A stretch of 64,000 nucleotides of DNA. Source: Pectobacterium carotovorum (lineage in GTDB: Bacteria; Pseudomonadota; Gammaproteobacteria; Enterobacterales; Enterobacteriaceae). The DNA lies in the NCBI RefSeq assembly GCF_033898505.1, contig NZ_JAXAFK010000007.1:128385-192384 (forward strand), in the 5' to 3' direction. Shown here in pieces: positions 9,460-17,477 of the stretch. The position numbers were made by a program, and so were the translations under genes. Under the pieces are notes generated by a model. The model saw only the letters and a list, made by a program, of their open reading frames with translations, was not told where the DNA came from and made no database searches. Each line of letters starts with the position of its first letter. Positions within the stretch are counted from its first letter, which is position 1.

Positions 9460-9918
9460 TTAACGGCCAGACAACGGCGGAACAAATACCACGCCCATGT
9501 CCCACGGCTGTTCAATCCAGGTGTCCTGCGGGATATCGATCACGTAGTCGTCAACCAGAGGCTTACCAGCTGGTTTGGCGAAAATGGTCACAAAGTGCGC
9601 TTTCGGGTACATATCACGAATCGCTTTCGCCGTACCGCCCGTGTCAACCAGATCGTCAATCACGATAAACCCTTCGCCATCTCCCTCGGCACGCTTCAGC
9701 ACTTTCATTTCGCGCTGGTTGTCGTGGTCATAACTGGAGATGCAAACGGTATCAACGTGACGAATGCCCAGCTCACGCGCCAGCAGTGCACTTGGCACCA
9801 GACCACCACGGCTAACGGCAATGATGCCTTTCCATTGATCGGCAGGCAGTAAACGCTGTGCCAGTTTGCGGGCATGAATTTGCAACATATCCCAGGTTAC
9901 GACGTACTTTTCGCTCAT
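9460..9918 (-). CDS. gpt: Xanthine-guanine phosphoribosyltransferase
   Basis: Purine salvage enzyme transferring phosphoribose from PRPP to guanine, xanthine and, less well, hypoxanthine. 152 residues, the E. coli length, starting [20 protein letters not shown]. The PRPP-binding loop is [21 protein letters not shown] near 84-104; ISRGG-type residues near 35-39 ([17 protein letters not shown]) and the C-terminal [15 protein letters not shown] also match the family. Monocistronic, with a strong terminator. Divergent from pepD across about 330 bp. Confidence 0.97.
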   Translation of the reverse strand: MSEKYVVTWDMLQIHARKLAQRLLPADQWKGIIAVSRGGLVPSALLARELGIRHVDTVCISSYDHDNQREMKVLKRAEGDGEGFIVIDDLVDTGGTAKAIRDMYPKAHFVTIFAKPAGKPLVDDYVIDIPQDTWIEQPWDMGVVFVPPLSGR

Positions 9919-10248
9919 AAAATATATCCCAGCCGAATAAAAGTCGGCTTAATTTGAGTCTGAGGGGGGAAAAAGGTTGCGCGAGATTATAGATAGCCAA
10001 CAACATAAAAACCAGTTTTTCTCAACGTGAGAGCCGAGTTTTTCCCGTCAACCTGCACCCTGCCGAGCCCGTTGGTTCATATTGCAGCAGGAAAAATAAG
10101 GCAGGGCCGACGGCAATTCCCCTGCTTTGATGGAAAATGATATTCTGTTGTGACACGCCATGTTATGTGGCTAACCGCGATTAACTTTTAACCTATAGCC
10201 CTGCCCGCCAGAACACGAAGGCTGGCCGCTAACAAGGAGACTGAAATA

Positions 10249-11709
10249 GTGTCTGAATTGTCTCAACTTTCCCCCCAGCCGCTGTGGGATATTTTCGCCA
10301 AGATCTGTTCCATTCCGCACCCGTCTTATCATGAAGAAGCGTTGGCCGCACACATTCTGGAATGGGCTAAAGAGAAAGGCATACATGCCGAGCGCGATCA
10401 GGTCGGCAATATTCTGCTGCGCAAAGCGGCAACCACAGGCATGGAAAATCGCAAACCTGTCGTATTGCAGGCGCATCTGGACATGGTGCCGCAGAAAAAC
10501 AACGACACCGTACACGATTTCACCACCGATCCGATCCAGCCTTATGTTGACGGCGAATGGCTGAAAGCGCGCGGCACCACGCTGGGCGCGGATAACGGCA
10601 TTGGTATGGCATCTGCGCTGGCGGTACTGGCCGATCCAAGTGTTGAGCACGGTCCGCTGGAAGTGCTGCTGACCATGACGGAAGAAGCCGGTATGGATGG
10701 CGCATTTGGCCTGCAACCAAATTGGCTTCAGGGTGAAATCCTGATCAATACCGATTCGGAAGAAGAAGGCGAGATCTACATGGGTTGCGCAGGCGGTATT
10801 GATTTCATTACCCGTCTGCCGCTGACGCGCGAAGTACCGCCGGCTGGCTATCACACGCTGAAGCTGACGATTAAAGGGCTGAAAGGCGGCCACTCCGGCG
10901 GCGACATCCATCTGGGGCTGGGCAACGCCAACAAACTGCTGGCACGTTTCCTGTCCGAGCAGGCGAAAGCGCTGGATATCCGCATTCTCGATCTGAACGG
11001 CGGGACATTGCGTAACGCGATTCCACGTGAAGCCTTCGCCACGCTGTCACTGCCAGCGGCGAACGTCGAGTCGTTAAAAGCGCTGAGCCAGGAGTATCTG
11101 GCCGTGCTGAAAAATGAACTGTCCGCCGTTGAGAAAAACCTGACCGTACTGGTGGAAGCCAGCGACAGCAATGAGCACCCGCTAACGCAGGACAGCCGCG
11201 ATCGTCTGCTGGCGCTGCTCAATGCCACGCCAAACGGCGTGATCCGCATGAGCGACGAAGTCAAAGGCGTGGTGGAAACGTCACTGAACCTGGGCGTTGT
11301 GACGATGGAAGACGACCACGCGGAAATTATCTGCCTGATTCGTTCGCTGATCGACAGCGGTAAAGATGCCGTCGTCGGTACGCTGACGTCGCTGGGCCAA
11401 TTGGCTGGCGCGAAAACGTCACCGAAAGGCGGCTACCCAGGCTGGCAGCCGGATGCGCATTCGCCGGTCATGGCGCTGGTGCGCGAAACCTACCAGAAGC
11501 TGTTCAACAAGACGCCAAACATCATGGTGATTCACGCCGGTCTGGAATGCGGTCTGTTCAAGAAACCTTACCCGGACATGGATATGGTTTCCATCGGGCC
11601 GACCATCACCGGGCCGCACTCGCCGGATGAACAAGTGCATATCGGCAGCGTCGATTTGTACTGGAAATTGCTGACAGCGCTGCTGAAAGCGATTCCGCCC
11701 CGCGCTTAA
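10249..11709 (+). CDS. pepD: Aminoacyl-histidine dipeptidase (peptidase D, carnosinase)
   Basis: Broad-specificity cytosolic dipeptidase of the M20 metallopeptidase family, cleaving Xaa-His and other dipeptides. 486 residues, very close to E. coli PepD over its whole length. The start is GTG at 10249, matching MSELSQLSPQPLWDIFAKICS and preceded by an AAGGAG-type site. Zinc-binding motifs are visible: LQAHLDMVPQ (His and Asp near 79-81), GADNGIGMA near 118-126, MTEEAGMDGAFG near 145-156, and GLKGGHSGG in the lid/dimerisation domain. It is transcribed away from gpt and ends in a terminator facing dinB. Confidence 0.96.
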   Translation: MSELSQLSPQPLWDIFAKICSIPHPSYHEEALAAHILEWAKEKGIHAERDQVGNILLRKAATTGMENRKPVVLQAHLDMVPQKNNDTVHDFTTDPIQPYVDGEWLKARGTTLGADNGIGMASALAVLADPSVEHGPLEVLLTMTEEAGMDGAFGLQPNWLQGEILINTDSEEEGEIYMGCAGGIDFITRLPLTREVPPAGYHTLKLTIKGLKGGHSGGDIHLGLGNANKLLARFLSEQAKALDIRILDLNGGTLRNAIPREAFATLSLPAANVESLKALSQEYLAVLKNELSAVEKNLTVLVEASDSNEHPLTQDSRDRLLALLNATPNGVIRMSDEVKGVVETSLNLGVVTMEDDHAEIICLIRSLIDSGKDAVVGTLTSLGQLAGAKTSPKGGYPGWQPDAHSPVMALVRETYQKLFNKTPNIMVIHAGLECGLFKKPYPDMDMVSIGPTITGPHSPDEQVHIGSVDLYWKLLTALLKAIPPRA

Positions 11710-11743
11710 TCGCCCACGAATAAAACGTACACGAGTAAAAATC

Positions 11744-11773
11744 AGGGCGGCGCATAGACGTCGCCCCTTTTTT
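11744..11773 (+). terminator. pepD terminator
   Basis: GGGCG (11745-11749) pairs with CGCCC (11762-11766) around a 12-nt loop, with a flanking A-T extension, followed by TTTTTTT. It lies about 35 nt after the pepD stop. Confidence 0.6.
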
Positions 11774-11791
11774 ATCCTCAACTAAACAGCC

Positions 11792-12850
11792 TTATCCCCA
11801 ATCAAACACCAGCTGTCGCTCAATTTGCGGGTCGAGCAGCGTCACATGTAGCCCAACCAACCGAACGCCTCTGGATTTACGCCGCTCCTGCCAGGTTTGT
11901 TGCGCCAGCTTCAGCAGATCCTGTTTATTCAACATCGGCCACACATGTTCCTGCGTCGTTTGCTGAAAATCATCAAACTTGAGTTTGACGCCCTGACGCG
12001 CAATATGCAGATCGGGCTTCACCCGTTTCAGGCGAACTTCCAGTTCCTCATAAAGCTGTTCGATCAGGTTTTCACACTGTTCCCAGTCGTGAATATCCTG
12101 CGCCAGCGTCTTTTCCACGCCGACCGACTTCCTCAGCCGATCCGGTGAAATCCGTCGCTCATCGATCCCCTGACATCGCTCCCACAGGACGCGACCAAAC
12201 TTGCCGAATTCTTTAAGTAGATCCGCCAGCGCATACCCCCGCACATCCGCACAGGTATGCAGGCCGCGTTCTTCCAGCCGTTTCGCCGTCACTTTCCCGA
12301 CGCCGGGGATTTTCTCCAGCGGCAGCGCCAACAGGAAATCATCCACCTGCTCGGGTGTAATCACATATTGTCCATTCGGCTTATTTAACTCAGACGCGAT
12401 CTTCGCCAGAAACTTGATCGGTGCAATCCCCGCCGAGGCGGTCAGATCCAGTTCATCCGCGATGGTTCGACGGATGTCTTCGGCGATGCGCGTCGCCGAG
12501 CCGTTGCAGTGCGGGCTATCGGTGACATCCAGATAAGCTTCATCCAGAGAAAGCGGTTCGATCAGCGACGTGTAGCGAGAGAAAATCTCGCGGATTTGGC
12601 GCGAGGTGGACTTATACACCTCCATGCGCCCCGACAACAAGGTGAGGTGTGGACACAGGCGCAAAGCGGTTGCCGTCGCCATCGCGCTGCGGACGCCGTA
12701 GCGTCGGGCAGGGTAGTTAGCGGTGCTGATGACGCCACGACGATCGGCGCTCCCCCCTATCGCCAGAGGAATATCGCGCAGGCGCGGGTTATCACGCATC
12801 TCAATTGCTGCGTAGAAGCAGTCCATATCAACATGAATGATTTTGCGCAT
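11792..12850 (-). CDS. dinB: DNA polymerase IV (Y-family translesion polymerase)
   Basis: Error-prone lesion-bypass polymerase induced in the SOS response. The start is the ATG at 12850 ([22 protein letters not shown]), giving 352 residues as in E. coli; the longer frame to 12904 would run through the LexA box. Catalytic acidic residues are in HVDMDCFYA (near 6-14) and [12 protein letters not shown] (near 101-112), with the Y-family finger block [17 protein letters not shown] and the little-finger segment [14 protein letters not shown]. The C-terminal [14 protein letters not shown] is the expected beta-clamp binding region. A perfect SOS box lies 17 bp upstream. Confidence 0.97.
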   Translation of the reverse strand: MRKIIHVDMDCFYAAIEMRDNPRLRDIPLAIGGSADRRGVISTANYPARRYGVRSAMATATALRLCPHLTLLSGRMEVYKSTSRQIREIFSRYTSLIEPLSLDEAYLDVTDSPHCNGSATRIAEDIRRTIADELDLTASAGIAPIKFLAKIASELNKPNGQYVITPEQVDDFLLALPLEKIPGVGKVTAKRLEERGLHTCADVRGYALADLLKEFGKFGRVLWERCQGIDERRISPDRLRKSVGVEKTLAQDIHDWEQCENLIEQLYEELEVRLKRVKPDLHIARQGVKLKFDDFQQTTQEHVWPMLNKQDLLKLAQQTWQERRKSRGVRLVGLHVTLLDPQIERQLVFDWG

Positions 12851-12866
12851 ACTGGCCCTCTGACAA

Positions 12867-12886
12867 CACTGTATAAATATACAGAT
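12867..12886. promoter_or_regulatory. LexA (SOS) box of dinB
   Basis: CTGT-N8-ACAG at 12869-12884 inside CACTGTATAAATATACAGAT: both half-sites match the enterobacterial LexA consensus exactly and the spacer is AT only. Its position just upstream of dinB predicts DNA-damage induction. Confidence 0.92.
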
Positions 12887-12925
12887 CAAAGTCAGTATAG
12901 ACAAGCAGCGCGATACTGCCCGCGT

Positions 12926-13726
12926 TTACTGCACGATCAGCATCACCAGCTTAAATTCGCTCTGCACGGCAGGGTGGAAAGTCTGTTGATGATAGGCAAT
13001 ATCGCCAAGCGAAGGATGGTGGAAACGTCGCTCGCCACCTTCACGGGCGGTTACCGCCTGCTGCGACCACCAGAGGTTGAACTCACGGCTTTCTTCACAC
13101 AGCGCCATCACGACTTGCCGCACGGCCTCGGCAGACGCGTAATGGCTGGATTCCGCCCGAAACTCCGCCACCACCCGTTTGGCGCGTTCCGGCCAATCGA
13201 CCACCAGTGAGTGTGCCAGCGGATTGAGAAACATAAAGCGCAGCAGATTCGGTTCAGGATCGCTTCCCAGCCATCCGGCAAACAGCTGTTCCGACGGCGC
13301 ATTCCACGCCAGCATGTTCCAGCAGCCATCCAGAAGATACGCAGGACAGGTAATATGGTGCAGGCTGGCGGCAATCTGCGTATCCAGCGACGTTGCCCTA
13401 CTCTGCTTCTGAGGATCCTTCACGCCAGCCAGACTAAAAAGATAGTCATGCTCTGCGGGTTCCAGCTTTAAAGCCAGCGACAAGCGAGTCAGCGCCGAGG
13501 CTGAAGCGGACACATCGCGCCCCTGCTCAAGCCAGGTATACCAGGTGGTGCTGATGCGGGCGATTTGCGCCAACTCTTCGCGGCGTAATCCGCTGGTGCG
13601 CCGCCGCCCGGATGCTGGCAGGCCGACCATTTCCGGCGAGGTTCGCTCACGCAGCGCCCGTAAGAAAGCTCCCAGTGCCTTTGGGCCGCTCAGAGAACTG
13701 GCAGACATAAATGAATTTGCAGACAT
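12926..13726 (-). CDS. XRE-type helix-turn-helix regulator with MmyB-like ligand domain
   Basis: 266 residues. The N-terminal DNA-binding domain (about 15-85) has GAFLRALRERTSPEMVG, RRTSGLRREELAQIARIS and TTWYTWLEQGRDVSAS, typical of the MmyB/XRE regulators. The remainder (about 105-265) matches the MmyB-like PAS-type ligand domain (YLLDGCWNMLAWNAPSEQLFAGW, NLLRFMFLNPLAHSLVVDWPE, RRFHHPSLGDI). The first ATG is used because AGGA lies 12 nt before it; a second ATG seven codons on has no ribosome site. Ligand and targets are unknown. Three 20-bp direct repeats and two TACCCGTAT words lie between it and the divergent methyltransferase gene and are candidate operators. Confidence 0.85.
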   Translation of the reverse strand: MSANSFMSASSLSGPKALGAFLRALRERTSPEMVGLPASGRRRTSGLRREELAQIARISTTWYTWLEQGRDVSASASALTRLSLALKLEPAEHDYLFSLAGVKDPQKQSRATSLDTQIAASLHHITCPAYLLDGCWNMLAWNAPSEQLFAGWLGSDPEPNLLRFMFLNPLAHSLVVDWPERAKRVVAEFRAESSHYASAEAVRQVVMALCEESREFNLWWSQQAVTAREGGERRFHHPSLGDIAYHQQTFHPAVQSEFKLVMLIVQ

Positions 13727-13863
13727 AACCAGGTGTCCTTTTCATCCTGCTCGTCAAGGCAAGCTCGAGACGGCAACAGCATGAGTGAAAGCGATGTTAA
13801 TCAAACAGGGAGTATTTTATACCCGTATAAATGCTCATATTGTACCCGTATTTTTCCCTCACT

Positions 13864-13923
13864 ATAGTGTTCTTAAGCCAAAGACAGTGTTCTTAGACCA
13901 AGGATAGTGTTCTCAGACCGACG
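13864..13923. repeat. Three imperfect 20-bp direct repeats in the divergent promoter region
   Basis: Copies start at 13864, 13884 and 13904 and share the core AGTGTTCT followed by AGnCC (for example ATAGTGTTCTTAAGCCAAAG). Spacing is exactly 20 bp, about two helical turns. They lie between the XRE regulator (minus) and the methyltransferase gene (plus), just upstream of the latter, as expected for an activator or repressor array. The binding protein is inferred, not shown. Confidence 0.6.
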
Positions 13924-13994
13924 TCTTCTTTAGTGGCTGGCGCGCCGCCGTTTAACCATGATGAAACGAAAGCAATTCAGATAAAGCGAGAGCA

Positions 13995-14768
13995 ATGATG
14001 GAAGAAAAACAGAACCATAATCATCGCGTCGAACACCAGTTCGGCTCACAGGCGCAGAACTACCTGACCAGTGCGGTGCATGCACAGGGCAAAGATTTAA
14101 CCCAACTGGCCGCGTTATTAGCGCCCTTCCCGCAGGCGCGGGTGATCGACCTCGGCTGCGGTGCCGGACACGCCAGCTTCGTTGCCGCACAGGCCGTTGC
14201 AGAGGTTGTTGCCTACGACCTGTCTTCCCAAATGCTGGACGTGGTGAGTCAGGCTGCCGCAGACAAAGGACTGTACAACATTAACGTTCAGCAAGGCGTA
14301 GCCGAGTCTTTACCGTTCGAGGATAGCAGCGCAGACATCATCATCAGCCGTTACTCCGCGCATCACTGGCATGATGTCGGACAGGCGTTACGTGAAATGC
14401 GGCGTGTCCTGAAACCGGGCGGGCGCGTGATCATGATGGATGTCGTGTCTCCCGGCCATCCGCTGCTGGACAGCTATTTGCAGACGGTAGAGAAGCTGCG
14501 CGACACTTCACACGTGCGTAATTACGCACCGGGCGAGTGGCTGAGTCTGTTTACGGAAGCAGGCTTTATCGTGCGTAACGTCACCAGTGACAGGCTGATG
14601 CTGGAGTTCAGCAGTTGGATCGCACGTATGCGTACGCCAGAACATTTCTCTGTCGCGATTCGCGAGCTGCAAAAAACGCTGGCGCACGAGGTAGTGCAGC
14701 ATTTTGACGTACAGGCAGACGGTTCCTTTGTCACCGACATAATGATGATAGAAGCCACCCGCGCCTGA
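13995..14768 (+). CDS. yafE: SAM-dependent methyltransferase, YafE-like
   Basis: 257-residue class I methyltransferase. Motif I is VIDLGCGAGHASFVAAQ near 49-65; the acidic end of strand 2 is VVAYDLSSQMLD; post-I motifs are ISRYSAHHWHDVGQAL and LKPGGRVIMMDVVSPGHP. It resembles E. coli YafE closely, including QFGSQAQNYLTSAVHAQGKDL and FSSWIARMRTPE. YafE's substrate is, to my knowledge, unestablished; related proteins are annotated in ubiquinone or menaquinone methylation by similarity only. It is divergent from an XRE regulator and followed by a strong terminator, so it is probably a single-gene unit. Confidence 0.88.
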   Translation: MMEEKQNHNHRVEHQFGSQAQNYLTSAVHAQGKDLTQLAALLAPFPQARVIDLGCGAGHASFVAAQAVAEVVAYDLSSQMLDVVSQAAADKGLYNINVQQGVAESLPFEDSSADIIISRYSAHHWHDVGQALREMRRVLKPGGRVIMMDVVSPGHPLLDSYLQTVEKLRDTSHVRNYAPGEWLSLFTEAGFIVRNVTSDRLMLEFSSWIARMRTPEHFSVAIRELQKTLAHEVVQHFDVQADGSFVTDIMMIEATRA

Positions 14769-14804
14769 CCCGCTTTCCCCTGCCATTAACAACCTCACAT
14801 TGAG

Positions 14805-14831
14805 CAGCCCAATCCATTCGGGCTGTTTTTT
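14805..14831 (+). terminator. Terminator after the YafE-like gene
   Basis: CAGCCC (14805-14810) pairs with GGGCTG (14820-14825) around a 9-nt loop, followed directly by TTTTTT. Confidence 0.8.
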
Positions 14832-15024
14832 GTAAATGTTATTTTTTAGCGCTTTTCAACGCTTGATTAATATGAAACCAATGATAATGTGATTTCGTTT
14901 TCGTCGTTATCTATTCGCCGGCGAAATATATACCGATAACGGCTGTCCTAACGCTTTCGCTAACACACCAGTAGCGCGACGCGGATGCCGCGTGTAGCAG
15001 GCAATTTTATTATCAGGAACCATA

Positions 15025-15759
15025 ATGCAAAAAATCGCGCTGTCGTTTGCGATGTTGTTTTTTTTGCCTTCTCTTGTTGTTACCAGCGCAGCCAGCGAGA
15101 CCGCACCGCCGCTAGCGCCGATAGCAAAAGAATTAAAACAGCAATTATTAGGCTCTCCGATCTATATTCAGATCTTTAAAGAAGAGCGAATATTCGAACT
15201 CTATGCGAAAGTCGGTAACGAATACCGTTTATTGGACCAATACCCCATCTGTAAATATTCGGGCGGGTTAGGGCCAAAACGCGTTGAAGGCGATTTAAAA
15301 AGTCCGGAAGGTTTCTATCAGGTCGATCTGCGTCAGTTAAAACCAGACAGCCAATATTACCGCGCGATCAATATCGGTTTCCCCAACGACTATGATAAAT
15401 CACAGGGATATTCTGGCCGCTATTTGATGATCCACGGCGAATGTGTGTCGGTTGGCTGCTATGCCATGACCAACACCTACATGGATGAGATTTATCGCTA
15501 TGCCGAAGCGGCGTTACGCAATGGACAGGCGAAGATTGATATCGCCATCTACCCGTTCCGCATGACGGAACAGAACATGCAGCGCCACCGTAATTCCACC
15601 TACGCCAGCTTCTGGAAACAGCTTCAGCCGGGGTACGCCTATTTTAATCAGCACAATCAGCCACCGGCCGTCACGGTATTTAACGGGCAATACGTCGTTA
15701 ACCCACCGCTGATGACCACTCAGCCGACCTTAAAGTACGCGCTCGCCGAAACAAAATAG
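15025..15759 (+). CDS. dpaA: YafK/DpaA, L,D-transpeptidase-like murein amidase that releases Lpp
   Basis: 244 residues beginning with a signal peptide (hydrophobic 3-20, then SAASE), so periplasmic. The YkuD-type catalytic block is MIHGECVSVGCYAMTN (near 134-149), containing the conserved His and the SxGC cysteine. Other matches to E. coli YafK are SPIYIQIFKEERIFELY, CKYSGGLGPK, GDLKSPEGFYQV and IYPFRMTEQNM. The E. coli protein (YafK, LdtF, DpaA) cuts Braun lipoprotein from peptidoglycan, reversing the ErfK/YbiS-type linkage. The start at 15025 gives a proper signal peptide and follows a CAGGA site. The 3' end overlaps the convergent yafJ by 30 bp. An AT-rich gap of about 190 bp upstream shows no clear operator. 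Confidence 0.92.
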   Translation: MQKIALSFAMLFFLPSLVVTSAASETAPPLAPIAKELKQQLLGSPIYIQIFKEERIFELYAKVGNEYRLLDQYPICKYSGGLGPKRVEGDLKSPEGFYQVDLRQLKPDSQYYRAINIGFPNDYDKSQGYSGRYLMIHGECVSVGCYAMTNTYMDEIYRYAEAALRNGQAKIDIAIYPFRMTEQNMQRHRNSTYASFWKQLQPGYAYFNQHNQPPAVTVFNGQYVVNPPLMTTQPTLKYALAETK

Positions 15760-16497
15760 AACGAATTCACCTGGCATGATCTGATGCCAGGTTTCGTTGC
15801 CCGTTAGCGGCTGCGTCGCCAGCACGGTGACGACATCATTGGGTGTCGTCTGCTGCTGGAAATCAATCTCCACATCCTGATCCAACAGCGTCGCTTTACC
15901 AAACGGCGCGCGACGGGTGATCCAGTAGAGTTTGGTTGAGCAGTACCCCATCACGAAGCGCCCGTCCGACAACAGCATGTTAAACACGCCTTTCTCCCGC
16001 AGGACATCCGCCTGTTTGGCGATATAGCGGAATACCGCTGGCCAGTTGCCCGGCGTGCGCGGGTAGCGTTCAGACAATTGGGAGAGCAGCCAGCAGAAAG
16101 CAAATTCGCTGTCCGTTTGGCCTACGGGGCGAAACATCCCCGTTTTCAGGGTGTTGTACCCTTTCAGTTGCCCGTTATGGGCGTACGTCCAGTTCCGCCC
16201 CCACAGCTCACGGGTAAAAGGATGGGTATTTTCCAGCGACACCGCACCGCGATTCGCCTGCCGAATGTGTGAAACCACCGCACATGATTTGATTGGGTAA
16301 TCCTGCACCAGCCGGGCAATCGGCGAGTTATAGCTTGGCAGCGGATCTTTAAACGTACGACAGCCGTTCCCTTCATAAAAGGTAATCCCCCAGCCATCCC
16401 GATGCGGCCCGGTATTCCCACCGCGTTGTATCAGCCCGGTAAAGCTAAAGCAGATATCCGTCGGTACATTCGCGCTCATCCCCAGCAGTTCACACAT
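15730..16497 (-). CDS. yafJ: Class II glutamine amidotransferase YafJ
   Basis: 255 residues. Processing of Met1 would expose Cys2 (MCELLGMSANVPTDICFSF), the N-terminal nucleophile of Ntn-type glutaminase domains. Further motifs are HRDGWGITFYEG, SHIRQANRGAVSLENTHPF, WTYAHNGQL and GQTDSEFAFCWLL, which line the glutamine pocket. No synthase domain is attached, so the ammonia acceptor is unknown, as for the E. coli homologue. It lies about 50 bp after gmhA in the same direction and may be co-transcribed with it. The tail is convergent with and overlaps dpaA. Confidence 0.92.
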   Translation of the reverse strand: MCELLGMSANVPTDICFSFTGLIQRGGNTGPHRDGWGITFYEGNGCRTFKDPLPSYNSPIARLVQDYPIKSCAVVSHIRQANRGAVSLENTHPFTRELWGRNWTYAHNGQLKGYNTLKTGMFRPVGQTDSEFAFCWLLSQLSERYPRTPGNWPAVFRYIAKQADVLREKGVFNMLLSDGRFVMGYCSTKLYWITRRAPFGKATLLDQDVEIDFQQQTTPNDVVTVLATQPLTGNETWHQIMPGEFVLFCFGERVL

Positions 16498-16547
16498 CTG
16501 ACTTTCTACCCTTCCCTTCTCGCCTTTTTAGAGCATGTTAACGTGGC

Positions 16548-17129
16548 TTACTGATCCGCCATCTCTTTTTCAATCAGCTGAATCAGGATGTGAATCGCTT
16601 TAATATGGATTTCCTGAATACGGTCAGCATAGCCGAAGTGCGGAACACGGATTTCCACGTCGGCCGAACCTGCCATTTTACCGCCGTCTTTCCCGGTCAG
16701 CGTAATGACCTTCATGCCTTTCGCTTTTGCTGCGGCAATCGCTTTAATAATGTTGCCGGAGTTGCCCGAAGTGGAAATCCCCAGCAGCACATCGCCTTCA
16801 CGCCCCAGTGACTCGACATAGCGCGAGAAGACAAAGTCATAGCCAAAATCGTTGCTGACACAGGACAGGTGGCTTGGATCGGAAATCGCAATGGCCGGAT
16901 AGCCAGGACGGTTCTCGCGATAGCGCCCCGTCAGCTCTTCAGCAAAGTGCATGGCATCACAGTGTGAACCACCGTTACCACAGGAAATCACTTTACCACC
17001 CGCTTTAAAAGCGTTAGCCAACAGCACCGCAGCGTTTTGGATCGACTGAATGTTTGCATCATCACTCAAGAAATTATTCAGTGTTTCTGCCGCTTCTTTC
17101 AGTTCACTACGGATTAAATCCTGATACAT
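16548..17129 (-). CDS. gmhA: Sedoheptulose-7-phosphate isomerase
   Basis: First step of ADP-L-glycero-D-manno-heptose synthesis for the lipopolysaccharide inner core: sedoheptulose 7-phosphate to D-glycero-D-manno-heptose 7-phosphate. 193 residues, nearly the E. coli GmhA/LpcA length. SIS-domain sugar-phosphate motifs are visible: [21 protein letters not shown] (near 48-68, with metal-binding His and Glu), [15 protein letters not shown] (near 117-131) and the C-terminal [15 protein letters not shown]. It is followed by yafJ on the same strand and is divergent from fadE across 348 bp. Confidence 0.97.
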
Positions 17130-17342
17130 GGAATCCTCTCATTTTGTCTGGTGACAGTATCATCTTCTGCCATGCAGTGTAGCGGATCGTACTAACAGCG
17201 AGAAGCGCGTAATCACGGGATCGAGAGGATCGCTGACGCGCGTCAGAAAACGCACGACTGTCGTTCGGTTTGTGAAGTGAGTTGTAATTATGATGTAAAC
17301 GAATTGATAAAAATAATCAGATAAACTACAACGAATATAAGC

Positions 17343-17359
17343 AACAGGTCAGACCTCTT
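17343..17359. promoter_or_regulatory. Predicted FadR operator upstream of fadE
   Basis: AACAGGTCAGACCTCTT matches the FadR consensus (AACTGGTCNGACCWGTT type) at 15 of 17 positions. It lies about 120 bp before fadE in the 348-bp gmhA-fadE gap. FadR repression of fadE, relieved by acyl-CoA, is established in E. coli; the site here is inferred. The rest of the gap shows no other strong signal. Confidence 0.7.
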
Positions 17360-17477
17360 ACGACATTGACCTATTACGCCTTATTTCACTGATGAAAACG
17401 GTTCTCGCTTTCCCCGTCACACAACGCTCGGGGAAGAATGAAAACCCTCCATTCGATCACAATGCTGGAGACACGTT

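Noticed and set aside
10171..10911. 246-codon minus-strand frame over pepD
   Set aside because: It covers the 5' end of pepD, which is unmistakable, and has shadow-like composition.
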